From: Verrucomicrobiaceae bacterium
Lineage (GTDB): Bacteria > Verrucomicrobiota > Verrucomicrobiia > Verrucomicrobiales > Verrucomicrobiaceae
NCBI GenBank assembly: GCA_016713245.1
Contig: JADJPM010000004.1
Span: 930,001 to 994,000, forward strand
Direction: 5' to 3'
DNA length: 64,000 nucleotides
The notes under the pieces were generated by a model that saw only the letters and a program-made list of their open reading frames with translations, was not told where the DNA came from and did not search any database. A program made the position numbers and the translations under genes. This document shows, piece by piece, positions 32,687-41,545 of the stretch. Numbering within the stretch: the stretch's first letter is position 1; every line of letters starts with the position of its first letter.

Positions 32687-35600
32687 ATGCCCGCCCCCCG
32701 TCTCAACCCCACCGAAGCCCGCGCCAAGCTCCAGAGCTTCCGCTTCGCCGACCTCTTCATTGAGGACCTCGGCTGGAATCAGCCGGCCTCGCGCAAGGCT
32801 ATCCCGGTGGAGAATGAGGGCACAGCGTGGAAGGCACAGGAGATCGCCCAGCTCTCCGGCTTCCGTGTGTTTGAGATCACCCCGGCGGATGCCGCCACGC
32901 CGCTGCCGGATGCGAAGACCCAGCAGGCCATCTGGAAGCGCATCACGCTCGAAAGCGTGGAAAACATCCTCATCTTCCTCGATGCCCGCCGCACCCAGTC
33001 CCTCTGGCTGTGGATGAAGCGGGAGGAAAAGCGCCACGTCCCCCGCCGCCACACCTTCCTCAAAGGCCAGCCCGGCGATCTCTTCCTTTCCAAACTCTCC
33101 GCCCTCGTCGTGGACATCGCGGAGCTGGATGACCACGGCAATCTGCCCATCACCGAGACCGCCAACCGCGTCCGCGCCGGGCTGGATGTCGAGGCCGTCA
33201 CCAAGGCCTTCTTCAAAGACTTCCAGGCAGAGCACGCCAAGCTGCTCGATGCCATCGAAGGCATCCGCGACCCGCGTGAAAAGCGCTGGTATGCCTCCGT
33301 GCTGCTGAACCGCCTCATGTTTATCTGGTTCCTCCAGATGAAGCGCTTCCTGGATGGCGGCAGCGTGGCCTACCTTCAGGCGAAGCTGGATGCCTCCACC
33401 GGCTCCGCGAAAAACCAGTTCTACTCCCACTTCCTGCGCGATCTCTTCTTCGAGGGCTTCGCCAAGCCCGAGTCGAAAAGAAAACCCTGCGGCAAGCTCC
33501 CGCTCGGTGACGTGCCTTACCTCAATGGCGGCCTCTTCCTCCCGCATGGCATCGAAAGCCGCATCGAGGGCGATGAACTGCTCACCGGCCCCTACCGCCG
33601 CATCAAGATCGCCGACAGCTTCTTCCAGGGCCTCTTCGATCTCTTTCGCTCCTACTCCTGGAGCCTCGATGACACGCCCGGCGGTGACGACCGCGAGATC
33701 AATCCCGACGTGCTCGGCTACATCTTCGAGAAATACATCAACCAGAAGGAATTCGGCGCTTATTACACCTGCCCGGAGATCACCGAATACCTTTGTGACC
33801 AGACCATCCACCGCCTCCTGCTGGATGCTGCGAACGACGGCTTCGACGTGAAGCAAAAGATGCACCTCACCGCGCCGAAGAAATTCCCCGCACCCCGCCG
33901 CTTCGAGAGCATGGACGACATCCTTCTCCATGCCGATGGCAACCTCTGCGGAAAGCTCCTGCAGGACGTGATCCCGCGCCTCTCCCTGCTCGATCCCGCC
34001 TGCGGCTCCGGGGCCTTCCTCGTCGCTGCCATGAAGACGCTGCTCGGCATCGTCACCGCCCTTGTGGGCCGTTGTGAGGCGCTGAATCACAAGCCCGTGC
34101 TTCAGTGGATCGACTTCGAAAAGCAGAAGCACAAGGCCCCCGTGGCCTACTGGCTGAAAAAGAAGATCATCACCGAAAACATCTACGGGGTGGACATCAT
34201 GGAGGAGGCCACCGAGATCGCGAAGCTCCGCCTCTTCCTCGCCCTCGTCGCCAGTGCCGAGTCACGGGACCAGTTGGAGCCGCTGCCCAACATCGAGTTC
34301 AACATCCTCTCCGGGAACTCCCTCATCGGCCTCATCAAGGTGGACTCCGCCGCCTTTGACAAGCAGCACCTCCCCGCCGGGAAGCAGGCCCACTTGAAGC
34401 TCAAAGGCGGCCAGGGAGCCGAGCTCGGCTTTGACGTGGAGATCTCCATCAAGCCCTCGCAGAAGGAAAAAGAGGCCGAATTCCTCGCCAACATCCACAG
34501 CAAGAAATACGGCGAGCTGCTGGCGGAGAAGAACCGCCGCATCGCCCTCTATAAAGCCGCCACCGAGTGGATGGAGGACCTCGTCTCCGTGAAGCGCGGC
34601 ATCGAGCAGATCAAAAACGAGGCCCGCGAGGTGCTGAACCGCCTCCTCCTCGCCGAGTTCCATCAGCTCGGCATCGAGTTCCACGCCGCCACCTGGGATG
34701 CCAAGAAGGGCACCGAGGGCAAGCCCGAGAAGCGCAAGATCACGCTCAAAGACCTCGAAGCCCTCACCCCCTTCCACTGGGCCTACGAGTTCGATGAAGT
34801 CATCGCCAACCGTGGCGGCTTTGATGCCATCATCACCAATCCGCCATGGGAAAACTTCAAGCCCGATGCCAAGGAGTTCTTCCAGAAGCACAGCGAAGTC
34901 GTCACCAAGAACGCCATGCGCCTGGAGGACTTCGAGGAGGCCAAGGCCGACCTCATCAAAAAGAGCCCCGAGCTGCGGGACGAATGGCTGGCCTACCTCT
35001 CCGGCTTCCCGCATGTGAACCTCTGGTTCCGCAACGCGCCGCAATACATCAACCAGACCGCCATCATCAACGGGCGGAAGGCCACCACCGACCTCAACCT
35101 CTACAAACTCTTCACCGAGCAGACCCGCCACCTCCTGCGCCAGGACGGCTACTGCGGCATCGTGATACCGAGCGGCATCTACACCGACCTCGGTGCCACC
35201 CAGCTCCGCCGCATGTTGTTTGAGAGCACCCGCATCACCGGCCTCTTCTGCTTCGAGAACCGCCGCAAGATCTTTGAAGGGGTGGACTCCCGCTTTAAGT
35301 TCGTGGTCCTCAGCTACGAAAACAGCGGCCACACCGACCGCTTCCCCGCCCGCTTCATGCGCCATGATGTCGGCGAGCTGGCTTCTTTCCCTGGGGAGGG
35401 AGCACTGAGCATGGAAATCGACTTGGTTAAGAAGCTCGCGCCTGATTCTTTGTCCCTGCCAGAGTTTGGATCAGCTACAGATGTGGTCGTTGCCAAGAAG
35501 CTGATGCGATTCCCGCTGCTTGGTGACAATGCAGAGTTGCCTTGGTCCGTCAGTTTCAGACGTGAGTTTCACATGACTGATGACATCGGGCTGTTTGAAA

Positions 35601-36313
35601 CCAAGGAACCCCCAAGTTCGATCCCACTCTGGGAAGGCAAAATGGTTCATCAGTTCGACAGCGAATTCGCGAAGCCTCGATACTGGATCAAAGAATCAAA
35701 AGGCCGAAAAGACGTTCTTGGTGATGCAAAAGATGAAGGTCAAAAACTTGGGTATCAGATTCCTCGACTGGCTTTTCGAGACATTGCTCGCAATACAGAC
35801 ACACGGACTTTGATCGCGTCGATTCTCATCGGGAAGTTCTGCGGTAACACCTTGTCTCTCGTTTCCGAAACGGATGACGCACAGAGGCTCTTGTTTCTCT
35901 GTGCTCTGTTCAACTCATTCACTGTCGATTGGGTGGTTCGTCAGAAGGTCACAGCCCACTGCAACTTCTTCTACATGCAGCAGCTACCGATCCCGCGCCT
36001 GACCGCAAAAGACGCCGCCTTCCGCCCGCTGGTGGAGCGAGCGGCGAGGCTGGTGGGCACGAGCGCGGCCTATGACGAGTTGATGAAGGAAGTCTTTGGC
36101 AAGCGTGCCACGCACGCGACCCACGGCCTGACGGACCCCGCCGCCCGCCAGACCGCCCGCGCCGAGATCGACGCCCTCGTGGCCCAGCTCTACGACCTGA
36201 CCGAGGACGAATTCACCCACATCCTCAGCACCTTCCCCCTCGTCCCTGAGTCCGTGAAGTCCGAGACCTCCCAAACCTACACCCGCCTCCTGCAACGTGG
36301 TGTCTTGGCATGA
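32687..36313 (+). CDS. Eco57I-type N6-adenine DNA methyltransferase (type IIG-like)
   Basis: 1208 residues. Methyltransferase motif I LLDPACGSGAFLVAAM at about 433-448, and catalytic motif IV ITNPPWENF at about 718. An insertion-rich middle with YYTCPEITEYLCDQT precedes motif I, and the C-terminal third holds the target recognition region. No clear PD-(D/E)XK nuclease motif was seen in the N-terminus, so cleavage by this protein is unproven. It should methylate adenine in a specific DNA site. About 35385-35985 (codons 900-1100) uses visibly different, more AT-rich codons than both sides, as if the recognition domain had been swapped. The ATG 32687 begins MPAPRLNPTEAR. Confidence 0.92.
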   Translation: MPAPRLNPTEARAKLQSFRFADLFIEDLGWNQPASRKAIPVENEGTAWKAQEIAQLSGFRVFEITPADAATPLPDAKTQQAIWKRITLESVENILIFLDARRTQSLWLWMKREEKRHVPRRHTFLKGQPGDLFLSKLSALVVDIAELDDHGNLPITETANRVRAGLDVEAVTKAFFKDFQAEHAKLLDAIEGIRDPREKRWYASVLLNRLMFIWFLQMKRFLDGGSVAYLQAKLDASTGSAKNQFYSHFLRDLFFEGFAKPESKRKPCGKLPLGDVPYLNGGLFLPHGIESRIEGDELLTGPYRRIKIADSFFQGLFDLFRSYSWSLDDTPGGDDREINPDVLGYIFEKYINQKEFGAYYTCPEITEYLCDQTIHRLLLDAANDGFDVKQKMHLTAPKKFPAPRRFESMDDILLHADGNLCGKLLQDVIPRLSLLDPACGSGAFLVAAMKTLLGIVTALVGRCEALNHKPVLQWIDFEKQKHKAPVAYWLKKKIITENIYGVDIMEEATEIAKLRLFLALVASAESRDQLEPLPNIEFNILSGNSLIGLIKVDSAAFDKQHLPAGKQAHLKLKGGQGAELGFDVEISIKPSQKEKEAEFLANIHSKKYGELLAEKNRRIALYKAATEWMEDLVSVKRGIEQIKNEAREVLNRLLLAEFHQLGIEFHAATWDAKKGTEGKPEKRKITLKDLEALTPFHWAYEFDEVIANRGGFDAIITNPPWENFKPDAKEFFQKHSEVVTKNAMRLEDFEEAKADLIKKSPELRDEWLAYLSGFPHVNLWFRNAPQYINQTAIINGRKATTDLNLYKLFTEQTRHLLRQDGYCGIVIPSGIYTDLGATQLRRMLFESTRITGLFCFENRRKIFEGVDSRFKFVVLSYENSGHTDRFPARFMRHDVGELASFPGEGALSMEIDLVKKLAPDSLSLPEFGSATDVVVAKKLMRFPLLGDNAELPWSVSFRREFHMTDDIGLFETKEPPSSIPLWEGKMVHQFDSEFAKPRYWIKESKGRKDVLGDAKDEGQKLGYQIPRLAFRDIARNTDTRTLIASILIGKFCGNTLSLVSETDDAQRLLFLCALFNSFTVDWVVRQKVTAHCNFFYMQQLPIPRLTAKDAAFRPLVERAARLVGTSAAYDELMKEVFGKRATHATHGLTDPAARQTARAEIDALVAQLYDLTEDEFTHILSTFPLVPESVKSETSQTYTRLLQRGVLA

Positions 36314-36337
36314 GCCAAGGCCCGTGTATCCTCCCAC

Positions 36338-37447
36338 ATGAAACAGCTCACCCAGCTTCACATCGAAGGCTTCCGCTCCATCAAGAAAGCGGACATCCCT
36401 TTGCGTGCCCTGAACGTGCTCATCGGTGCCAATGGTGCCGGGAAGTCCAACCTGATCGACTTCTTCCGCATGTTGAACTACGCGCTTACCCGTGGTTTTC
36501 AGGAGCCTTACCTGCTGGAGCGAGGCCCAGCTTCCGCGGTTCTGCATTTTGGTCCCAAAGTCACAGGAGTGATCCGTGCCGAACTCGCCTTCGAGACGAA
36601 CGCCGGAACCAACTATTACCGCTTCACGTTGGCGGACAGTGCAAATGACCGACTGACCTTCACCAAGGAGGAGGTGCAATTGAAACGGCGGGACATTGAA
36701 CGAGCCGCTGCGCCGGTGCCGCTGATCCAGCATCCGAGTGACAACAGCGGACTGTGTGAGCTATGGGCAGAGAATGATCCCACGGCCCGCTTTGCCAAAG
36801 GTTTCCTGCAACGCTGCCGGGTTTACCAGTTTCACGATACGAGCCTGACCTCCCACCTGAGGGACTATTCGTTCACTGACCAAGGACGCTACCTGTATGC
36901 GGATGGAGGAAACCTTTCCGCTGTCTTGCTGGACTTGAGGAACGAGTCCACAGAGGACTACGCCGGGATTGTCCGCACACTCAAGGCGGTGCTGCCTTGG
37001 TTTGAGGATTTCGTGCTCGAAGTGGAAGGGCGCAAAGGTGTGCTGCTGCGCTGGCGCATGGCGGGACGTGGCGATTATCTTTTTGGGCCAGGCCAATTGT
37101 CCGATGGCTCGCTACGCATCATGGCACTGGTCACTCTCCTGCTGATGCCTCCCGAGCGCCTCCCAGACGTTATTATTTTGGATGAGCCGGAACTCGGTCT
37201 GCATCCAGCCGCCGAGCAGGTGATCGCGGGTTTGATCAAGAGTGTGTCCCGCTCATGTCAGGTGATCCTTTCCACTCAGTCCGCCAGCTTTATCGATCAT
37301 TTCTCCGCCGATGACGTGATCGTGGTGGAGAACGAGAACGGAGAAAGCACCTTCACGCCACACAGCCAGGAAGAACTCAAACTATGGCTGGAGCGCTACA
37401 CACTGAGCCAGATCTGGAGCAAGAACATCATAGGAGGGCGTCCCTGA
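36338..37447 (+). CDS. AAA ATPase (AAA_21/SMC-like, OLD-type)
   Basis: 369 residues. Walker A GANGAGKSN at about 31-39 in LNVLIGANGAGKSNLIDFFR, ABC-like signature LSDGSLRIMAL at about 250, Walker B VIILDEPELGLHP at about 280-292, and a late STQS segment. It lacks a TOPRIM domain, but its stop overlaps the start of a DUF4276 gene by one base, a common two-gene arrangement. Such pairs resemble split OLD nucleases or PARIS-like immune modules. It lies 24 bp after the methylase stop, in the same operon. Confidence 0.9.
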   Translation: MKQLTQLHIEGFRSIKKADIPLRALNVLIGANGAGKSNLIDFFRMLNYALTRGFQEPYLLERGPASAVLHFGPKVTGVIRAELAFETNAGTNYYRFTLADSANDRLTFTKEEVQLKRRDIERAAAPVPLIQHPSDNSGLCELWAENDPTARFAKGFLQRCRVYQFHDTSLTSHLRDYSFTDQGRYLYADGGNLSAVLLDLRNESTEDYAGIVRTLKAVLPWFEDFVLEVEGRKGVLLRWRMAGRGDYLFGPGQLSDGSLRIMALVTLLLMPPERLPDVIILDEPELGLHPAAEQVIAGLIKSVSRSCQVILSTQSASFIDHFSADDVIVVENENGESTFTPHSQEELKLWLERYTLSQIWSKNIIGGRP

Positions 37448-38130
37448 TGAAACGTCTGGTCATCTATTGTGAAGGTCAGACGGAGGAGATGATCGTCGAG
37501 CGCGTGTTGCGCAACCACCTGGTAAATTATGGCATCAAGGTGGAGCGCCCCATTCTCGCGGCCACTTCGTTTGATCCATACGGCCAGCGCGGAGGTTTTG
37601 TGAACTGGGATGCGATCGAGTTCGACTTGATGCAGGAGTTTGCTTCCGACCCAGACCCCAATCTGCGTTTCACCACATTGCTGGATGCCTACGCCATGCC
37701 GAAGAAGGTCCTTCAGCTTGCCGGATTTACTGCGCCCGTGACGACAGTCACTGACATCGAAGCTGTCGAGCAGGCTATCGAAGGCGTGTTCACTGAACCG
37801 AGATTCAAAGCCTATCTCCAAAGGCATGAGTTAGAGGCGCTTCTCTTGGCCGACATGGATGCTTTGGAGCGTGTCTTCCATCGACACAAACCCGGTCTTC
37901 AGCAGTTGCGGTCAGACATTGCTGCTTTCGCCAATGCCGAAGATATCAATCATGGTCCTACGACCCATCCGGCTGCTCGCTTGGCGGCTGCGGTGGCCGG
38001 GTATGAGGATCTAAAGGCTTCTAATGCCTATTTTGTTCTCGCCGAAGCCGACCTAGATGCAGCAAGGGCCAAATGCCCGCGCTTTGATGCATGGCTGACT
38101 CATTGGGAAACCTGGGGCATGCAACCCTGA
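37447..38130 (+). CDS. DUF4276 family TOPRIM-like protein
   Basis: 227 residues. N-terminus MKRLVIYCEGQTEEMIVERVL has the EGxTE motif of DUF4276/TOPRIM-fold proteins; ELEALLLADMDAL (about 137) gives the acidic second motif. This fold is a candidate nuclease subunit working with the preceding ATPase. The start at 37447 overlaps the ATPase stop (TGATG), indicating tight coupling. A longer in-frame start has no family support. Confidence 0.85.
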   Translation: MKRLVIYCEGQTEEMIVERVLRNHLVNYGIKVERPILAATSFDPYGQRGGFVNWDAIEFDLMQEFASDPDPNLRFTTLLDAYAMPKKVLQLAGFTAPVTTVTDIEAVEQAIEGVFTEPRFKAYLQRHELEALLLADMDALERVFHRHKPGLQQLRSDIAAFANAEDINHGPTTHPAARLAAAVAGYEDLKASNAYFVLAEADLDAARAKCPRFDAWLTHWETWGMQP

Positions 38131-38142
38131 TTGCGCCTTGTG

Positions 38143-38751
38143 ATGAAAACCAACAGAACAGCAACAGCCCCAGTGTCTCCAGACAACGACGACGTCTCCG
38201 CCGCCCTCCGTCTGCTGGCCGAATCCCTCGAAGAGGAGGAGAAGCGCATTCGTGGTGAAGGCTCCAAGGCCATGAACGAGGGTGACTACGACACCGCCAC
38301 GGCGGTGATCGACTTTGCCAAGCGCCTGCTGGCCTTTCAGAAGAAGGTGGCCGGTTTGGAGAAGGAGTGGGACGACCTCGAAGACCTGCGCGACAAAGCC
38401 ACGCCTGCCGTGCAGGAGATCGTCAGCAAGCGCTTCTTCGGCCGCAGCAAGCGCGGAGACATCACTTCGCAGGATGACTACTGCGCCCCGATCCTCCGCG
38501 TGCTCATCGAGATGGGCGGCAGCGGCAAGACCAAGGACGTGATCGTCAAAGTGGGCGAGAAGATGAAGACCATCCTCAAACCCAAGGACTACGAGAAGAC
38601 CGCCACCCGCACCAAAGAACTCCGCTGGCAGAACAACACGCGCTGGGCACGGCAAGCCATGGTCGATGACGGTCGCCTCAAAAACACCAGCCCCACCGGC
38701 CTCTGGGAAATCAGTGACAAGGGCCGTGCCTGGCTGAAGAAGCAGGGCTGA
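38143..38751 (+). CDS. Winged-helix protein resembling Mrr N-terminal domain
   Basis: 202 residues. A charged helical N-terminus (ALRLLAESLEEEEKRIRGEG, KKVAGLEKEWDDLEDLRDKA) forms a probable coiled coil. The C-terminal 95 residues (DYCAPILRVLIEMGGSGKTK, later RWARQAMVDDGRL, SPTGLWEISDKGRAWL) match the Mrr_N-type winged helix used for DNA recognition by restriction enzymes. No nuclease domain is attached. It starts 12 bp after DUF4276 and is probably the last gene of the operon; a TTG at 38131 is also possible. Downstream, AGGCGCTGAGCGCCT forms a small hairpin. Confidence 0.7.
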   Translation: MKTNRTATAPVSPDNDDVSAALRLLAESLEEEEKRIRGEGSKAMNEGDYDTATAVIDFAKRLLAFQKKVAGLEKEWDDLEDLRDKATPAVQEIVSKRFFGRSKRGDITSQDDYCAPILRVLIEMGGSGKTKDVIVKVGEKMKTILKPKDYEKTATRTKELRWQNNTRWARQAMVDDGRLKNTSPTGLWEISDKGRAWLKKQG

Positions 38752-39654
38752 AGGCGCTGAGCGCCTAGGCCTAGACGATAGGAGCTTCGCGCTGGCCCTT
38801 GGCTCCTCGCTGGCGGTCTCACCGTCTCCTGGTCTCCCTGTCTTAGCCATACCTGGGACGAGAGAAGGGTGCATGTCAGCCACAAGAGGGCCAGCAGCAG
38901 CCCAGGAGTGAGGAAGAAGAGAGGTCGATGTGAGGTCAAAGAGACCCTGCTATTGGCAAGGACTGCCGACGCCGAAAGCGCAAAGGCCGTGAATCGGGAG
39001 GGAGGGGGAGCGGCGAAGCCGCGAGACTTTGAGACTGGGAGACTTTGAGACTGGGAGACTTTGAGACTTTGAGCCGAGCCCGGTGGCGACGGGCGAGACA
39101 GACTGAGCAAAGCGAAGCCCGAAGGGTGACAAACGAGGAAGGTTTGGACTCGTTTGAGACAGCCAACGGCTGAGGCATAGCCTCGAAAAAGCGGGGAGCT
39201 TTTGTGTCAAATGGCGTGAGGCGCGAACGAATCAAACTGGGAGAGCGGCGAAGCCGCGAGGCTCATGGTCTCATCGGTCCCCGCCTGCATCGCTGAGCGA
39301 AGCATTGCGGACAGGTCCTCTTCTCCAAGTCTGCCATCCGGGCCGCGAGCGGAGTCGCGGACTACGTCACACTGACCAGTGCCTGCAACGCGGATGACTA
39401 AGACTGGAGGCGGAGATGGAGGCGGATTGGAGCTGACGCACTGATCACTGACCACCGATCACTGGCTACTGAAGATCGAGGCGGAGGCGGAGTAGGAGAG
39501 GGAGGCGGAGTAGGTGGCGGATGAACCAAGAACGACGAACCAAGAACGAAGAACTCTTCCGCTCACCGCTTTTCTCCTTCGGCGCTGAATAAAAATGCCT
39601 GCGCGGCATCCATGAGCCGTGCAAACTGGCAAGGTGACTTCTCCCACGGCTTCG
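38752..39654. repeat. 900-bp gene-free stretch of repeats after the defence operon
   Basis: No gene recognised. Contents: hairpin AGGCGCTGAGCGCCT (38753-38767); 16-bp unit GAGACTTTGAGACTGG repeated about three times (39023-39073), the inverted form of the tract at 28852; two copies of GAGCGGCGAAGCCGCGAG (about 39009 and 39243); the 42-bp copy at 39277-39318; a purine-rich GAGGCGGAG tract near 39480-39515; and GAACCAAGAACGAC repeated at 39523-39554. Confidence 0.8.
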
Positions 39655-41385
39655 ATGACGAACAACGACGCGCTGCGTCGGCTGCTGGGGTTTGCGCGGG
39701 GGCATTGGCGGATGGCGGCGGGGCAGATGGGGCTGGCGGTGGCGGGGACGCTGCTCATCCTGGTGTTTCCGGGGGTGGTGCGATGGTTCATGGATGAGAT
39801 CATCCCGTCGAAGAACGTGGACGGGATCTGGCAGGCGGGGCTGCTGGCGCTGGGGGCCTTTACGGTGCGGGAGGCGCTGTTTTATGTGCGGACGCGGCTG
39901 AGCTGCGCTTTTGAGCAGGCGATGATCACGGATCTGCGGGGTCAACTGCACCGCAAAATGGCGCATCTGCCGCTGCGCTGGTTTGATCATCAGACGACGG
40001 GGGATGTGATGACGCGGCTGGCGGATGATGTGCCGGCGACGCAGCGGGTGATCCTGGAGGGGATCGAGCAGGGGGCGACGGCGGTGCTGCAAATCGTGCT
40101 GACGGCGGTGGTGATGCTGGTGGTGGATGCGCGGCTGGCTTTGATCGTGATGGCTCCGACACCGCTGATCGCGGCGGGTGGGTGGATTTATAGCCGCTGG
40201 GTGTCCCCGCGGAGCACGGCGGCCCGGGAGGCGACGAGTCGGCTGAATGACACGCTGCATGATACGATCACGGGGATCCGGCAGGTGAAGAGCTTCACGG
40301 CGGAGGAGGCGCGGCAGGCGCAGTTCACGGTGGCGAGCGAGGATCTGAAGCGGCGGCAGACGCATCTGATGGCGGCCTGGGCGTTTTATGCGCCGTCGAT
40401 GACGCTGCTGGGGAATGCGGGCCTGATCCTGCTGCTGATGGCCGGGGCGGGATGGTGCATCCGGGGGGAGATGTCGCCAGGGCAACTGATGCAGTTCATC
40501 CTGCTGGTCGGCTTTTTGTATGAACCGATCGCCCGGCTGCATGGGGTGAACCAGACGCTCATGAATGGTCTGGCGGCGGCGAAGCGGGTGTTTGCGATCC
40601 TAGAGGAGAAGGACGTGGAGGACCTGGAGAGGGGTGGCGAGCTGCGGGAGGTGCGGGGAGAGGTGGCGTTCCGCGAGGTGAGTTTTGGTTACCGGGAGGA
40701 CCGGGAGATCCTGCATGGGATTGCGTTTGAAGCGTTACCCAGGCAGACGGTGGCCTTTGTGGGGGCGACGGGGAGCGGCAAGAGCACGCTGTTTCAACTG
40801 CTGACGCGGTTCTACGAGCCGCAGAAGGGTGTCATTACGCTGGATGGGGTGCCGTTGAAGGAAGTGAGCAAGGCTTCGCTACGGAGAGCGGTGGGATATG
40901 TCACGCAAGAGGCGTTCCTGTTTGCTGGGACGGTGCGGGAGAATCTGCGGATCGGGAGGGAAGATGCCTCAGACGAAGAGATGTGGCGTGCGTTACATTT
41001 GGCCTGCGCGGAAGAGTTTGTGCGGGCGATGCCGGGCGGTCTGGATGCGGAGGTGGGGGAGCGTGGGGTGCTGCTGAGCGGTGGGGAACGGCAACGGCTG
41101 GCGATGGCGCGGGCCTTTTTGAAGGATGCGCCGGTTTTGCTGCTGGATGAGGCGACTTCGGCGGTGGATGCGAAATCAGAGCATCTGATCCAGCAGGCTT
41201 TGGACACGCTGCGGCAGGATCGGACGTGCTTCATCATTGCGCACCGGCTGGCGACGATCACGAAGGCGGATGTGATCCATGTGATGCAGCATGGGCGGAT
41301 CATTGCCAGCGGCACGCATGAGCAGCTCCAGGCGCAAAACGGGTATTACCGCGAGCTGGTGGCGCATTCGGCGCTGGGGGAGTGA
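39655..41385 (+). CDS. ABC exporter, fused permease-ATPase (MsbA-like)
   Basis: 576 residues. Six-helix membrane domain about 10-310, then the nucleotide-binding domain with Walker A GATGSGKST, signature LLSGGERQR, Walker B PVLLLDEATSAVD and H-loop IIAHRL. A half-transporter that would act as a homodimer in lipid or drug export. The start ATG 39655 begins MTNNDALRRLLGF; GTG starts 21 and 36 bp upstream are possible. Much of the gene uses GGG, CGG and GCG codons, unlike most neighbours, suggesting a different history. It ends at a large inverted repeat. Confidence 0.92.
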   Translation: MTNNDALRRLLGFARGHWRMAAGQMGLAVAGTLLILVFPGVVRWFMDEIIPSKNVDGIWQAGLLALGAFTVREALFYVRTRLSCAFEQAMITDLRGQLHRKMAHLPLRWFDHQTTGDVMTRLADDVPATQRVILEGIEQGATAVLQIVLTAVVMLVVDARLALIVMAPTPLIAAGGWIYSRWVSPRSTAAREATSRLNDTLHDTITGIRQVKSFTAEEARQAQFTVASEDLKRRQTHLMAAWAFYAPSMTLLGNAGLILLLMAGAGWCIRGEMSPGQLMQFILLVGFLYEPIARLHGVNQTLMNGLAAAKRVFAILEEKDVEDLERGGELREVRGEVAFREVSFGYREDREILHGIAFEALPRQTVAFVGATGSGKSTLFQLLTRFYEPQKGVITLDGVPLKEVSKASLRRAVGYVTQEAFLFAGTVRENLRIGREDASDEEMWRALHLACAEEFVRAMPGGLDAEVGERGVLLSGGERQRLAMARAFLKDAPVLLLDEATSAVDAKSEHLIQQALDTLRQDRTCFIIAHRLATITKADVIHVMQHGRIIASGTHEQLQAQNGYYRELVAHSALGE

Positions 41386-41405
41386 GCGATGTCTGTGGAC
41401 TGCAA

Positions 41406-41529
41406 ATTGGAAACTGAGAACTGAAAAATGAAAATTGGGCGCTGACGCGATCTTGGAAGCTATTGTCCCCAAAGGACGCGTCAGCGCCCAATTTGCCGTT
41501 TTCAGTTACCAATTCTCAGTTTTCAGTCC
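41406..41529. terminator. Large inverted repeat between convergent genes
   Basis: Perfect 18-bp arms AAATTGGGCGCTGACGCG (41432-41449) and CGCGTCAGCGCCCAATTT (41477-41494), plus looser outer arms of AACTGAGAACTGAAAA type. It lies between the exporter and the hydroxylase and probably acts as a bidirectional terminator. Confidence 0.65.
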
Positions 41530-41545
41530 GAGCCGCCATCACCCT

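Noticed and set aside
32663..35365. Minus-strand frames of 489 and 367 codons
   Set aside because: Antisense to the Eco57I-type methylase with clear catalytic motifs.
28792..39318. Prophage or integrative element with att sites
   Set aside because: No integrase, tRNA target or phage structural gene is present between the 42-bp repeats, so they are reported only as flanking repeats.
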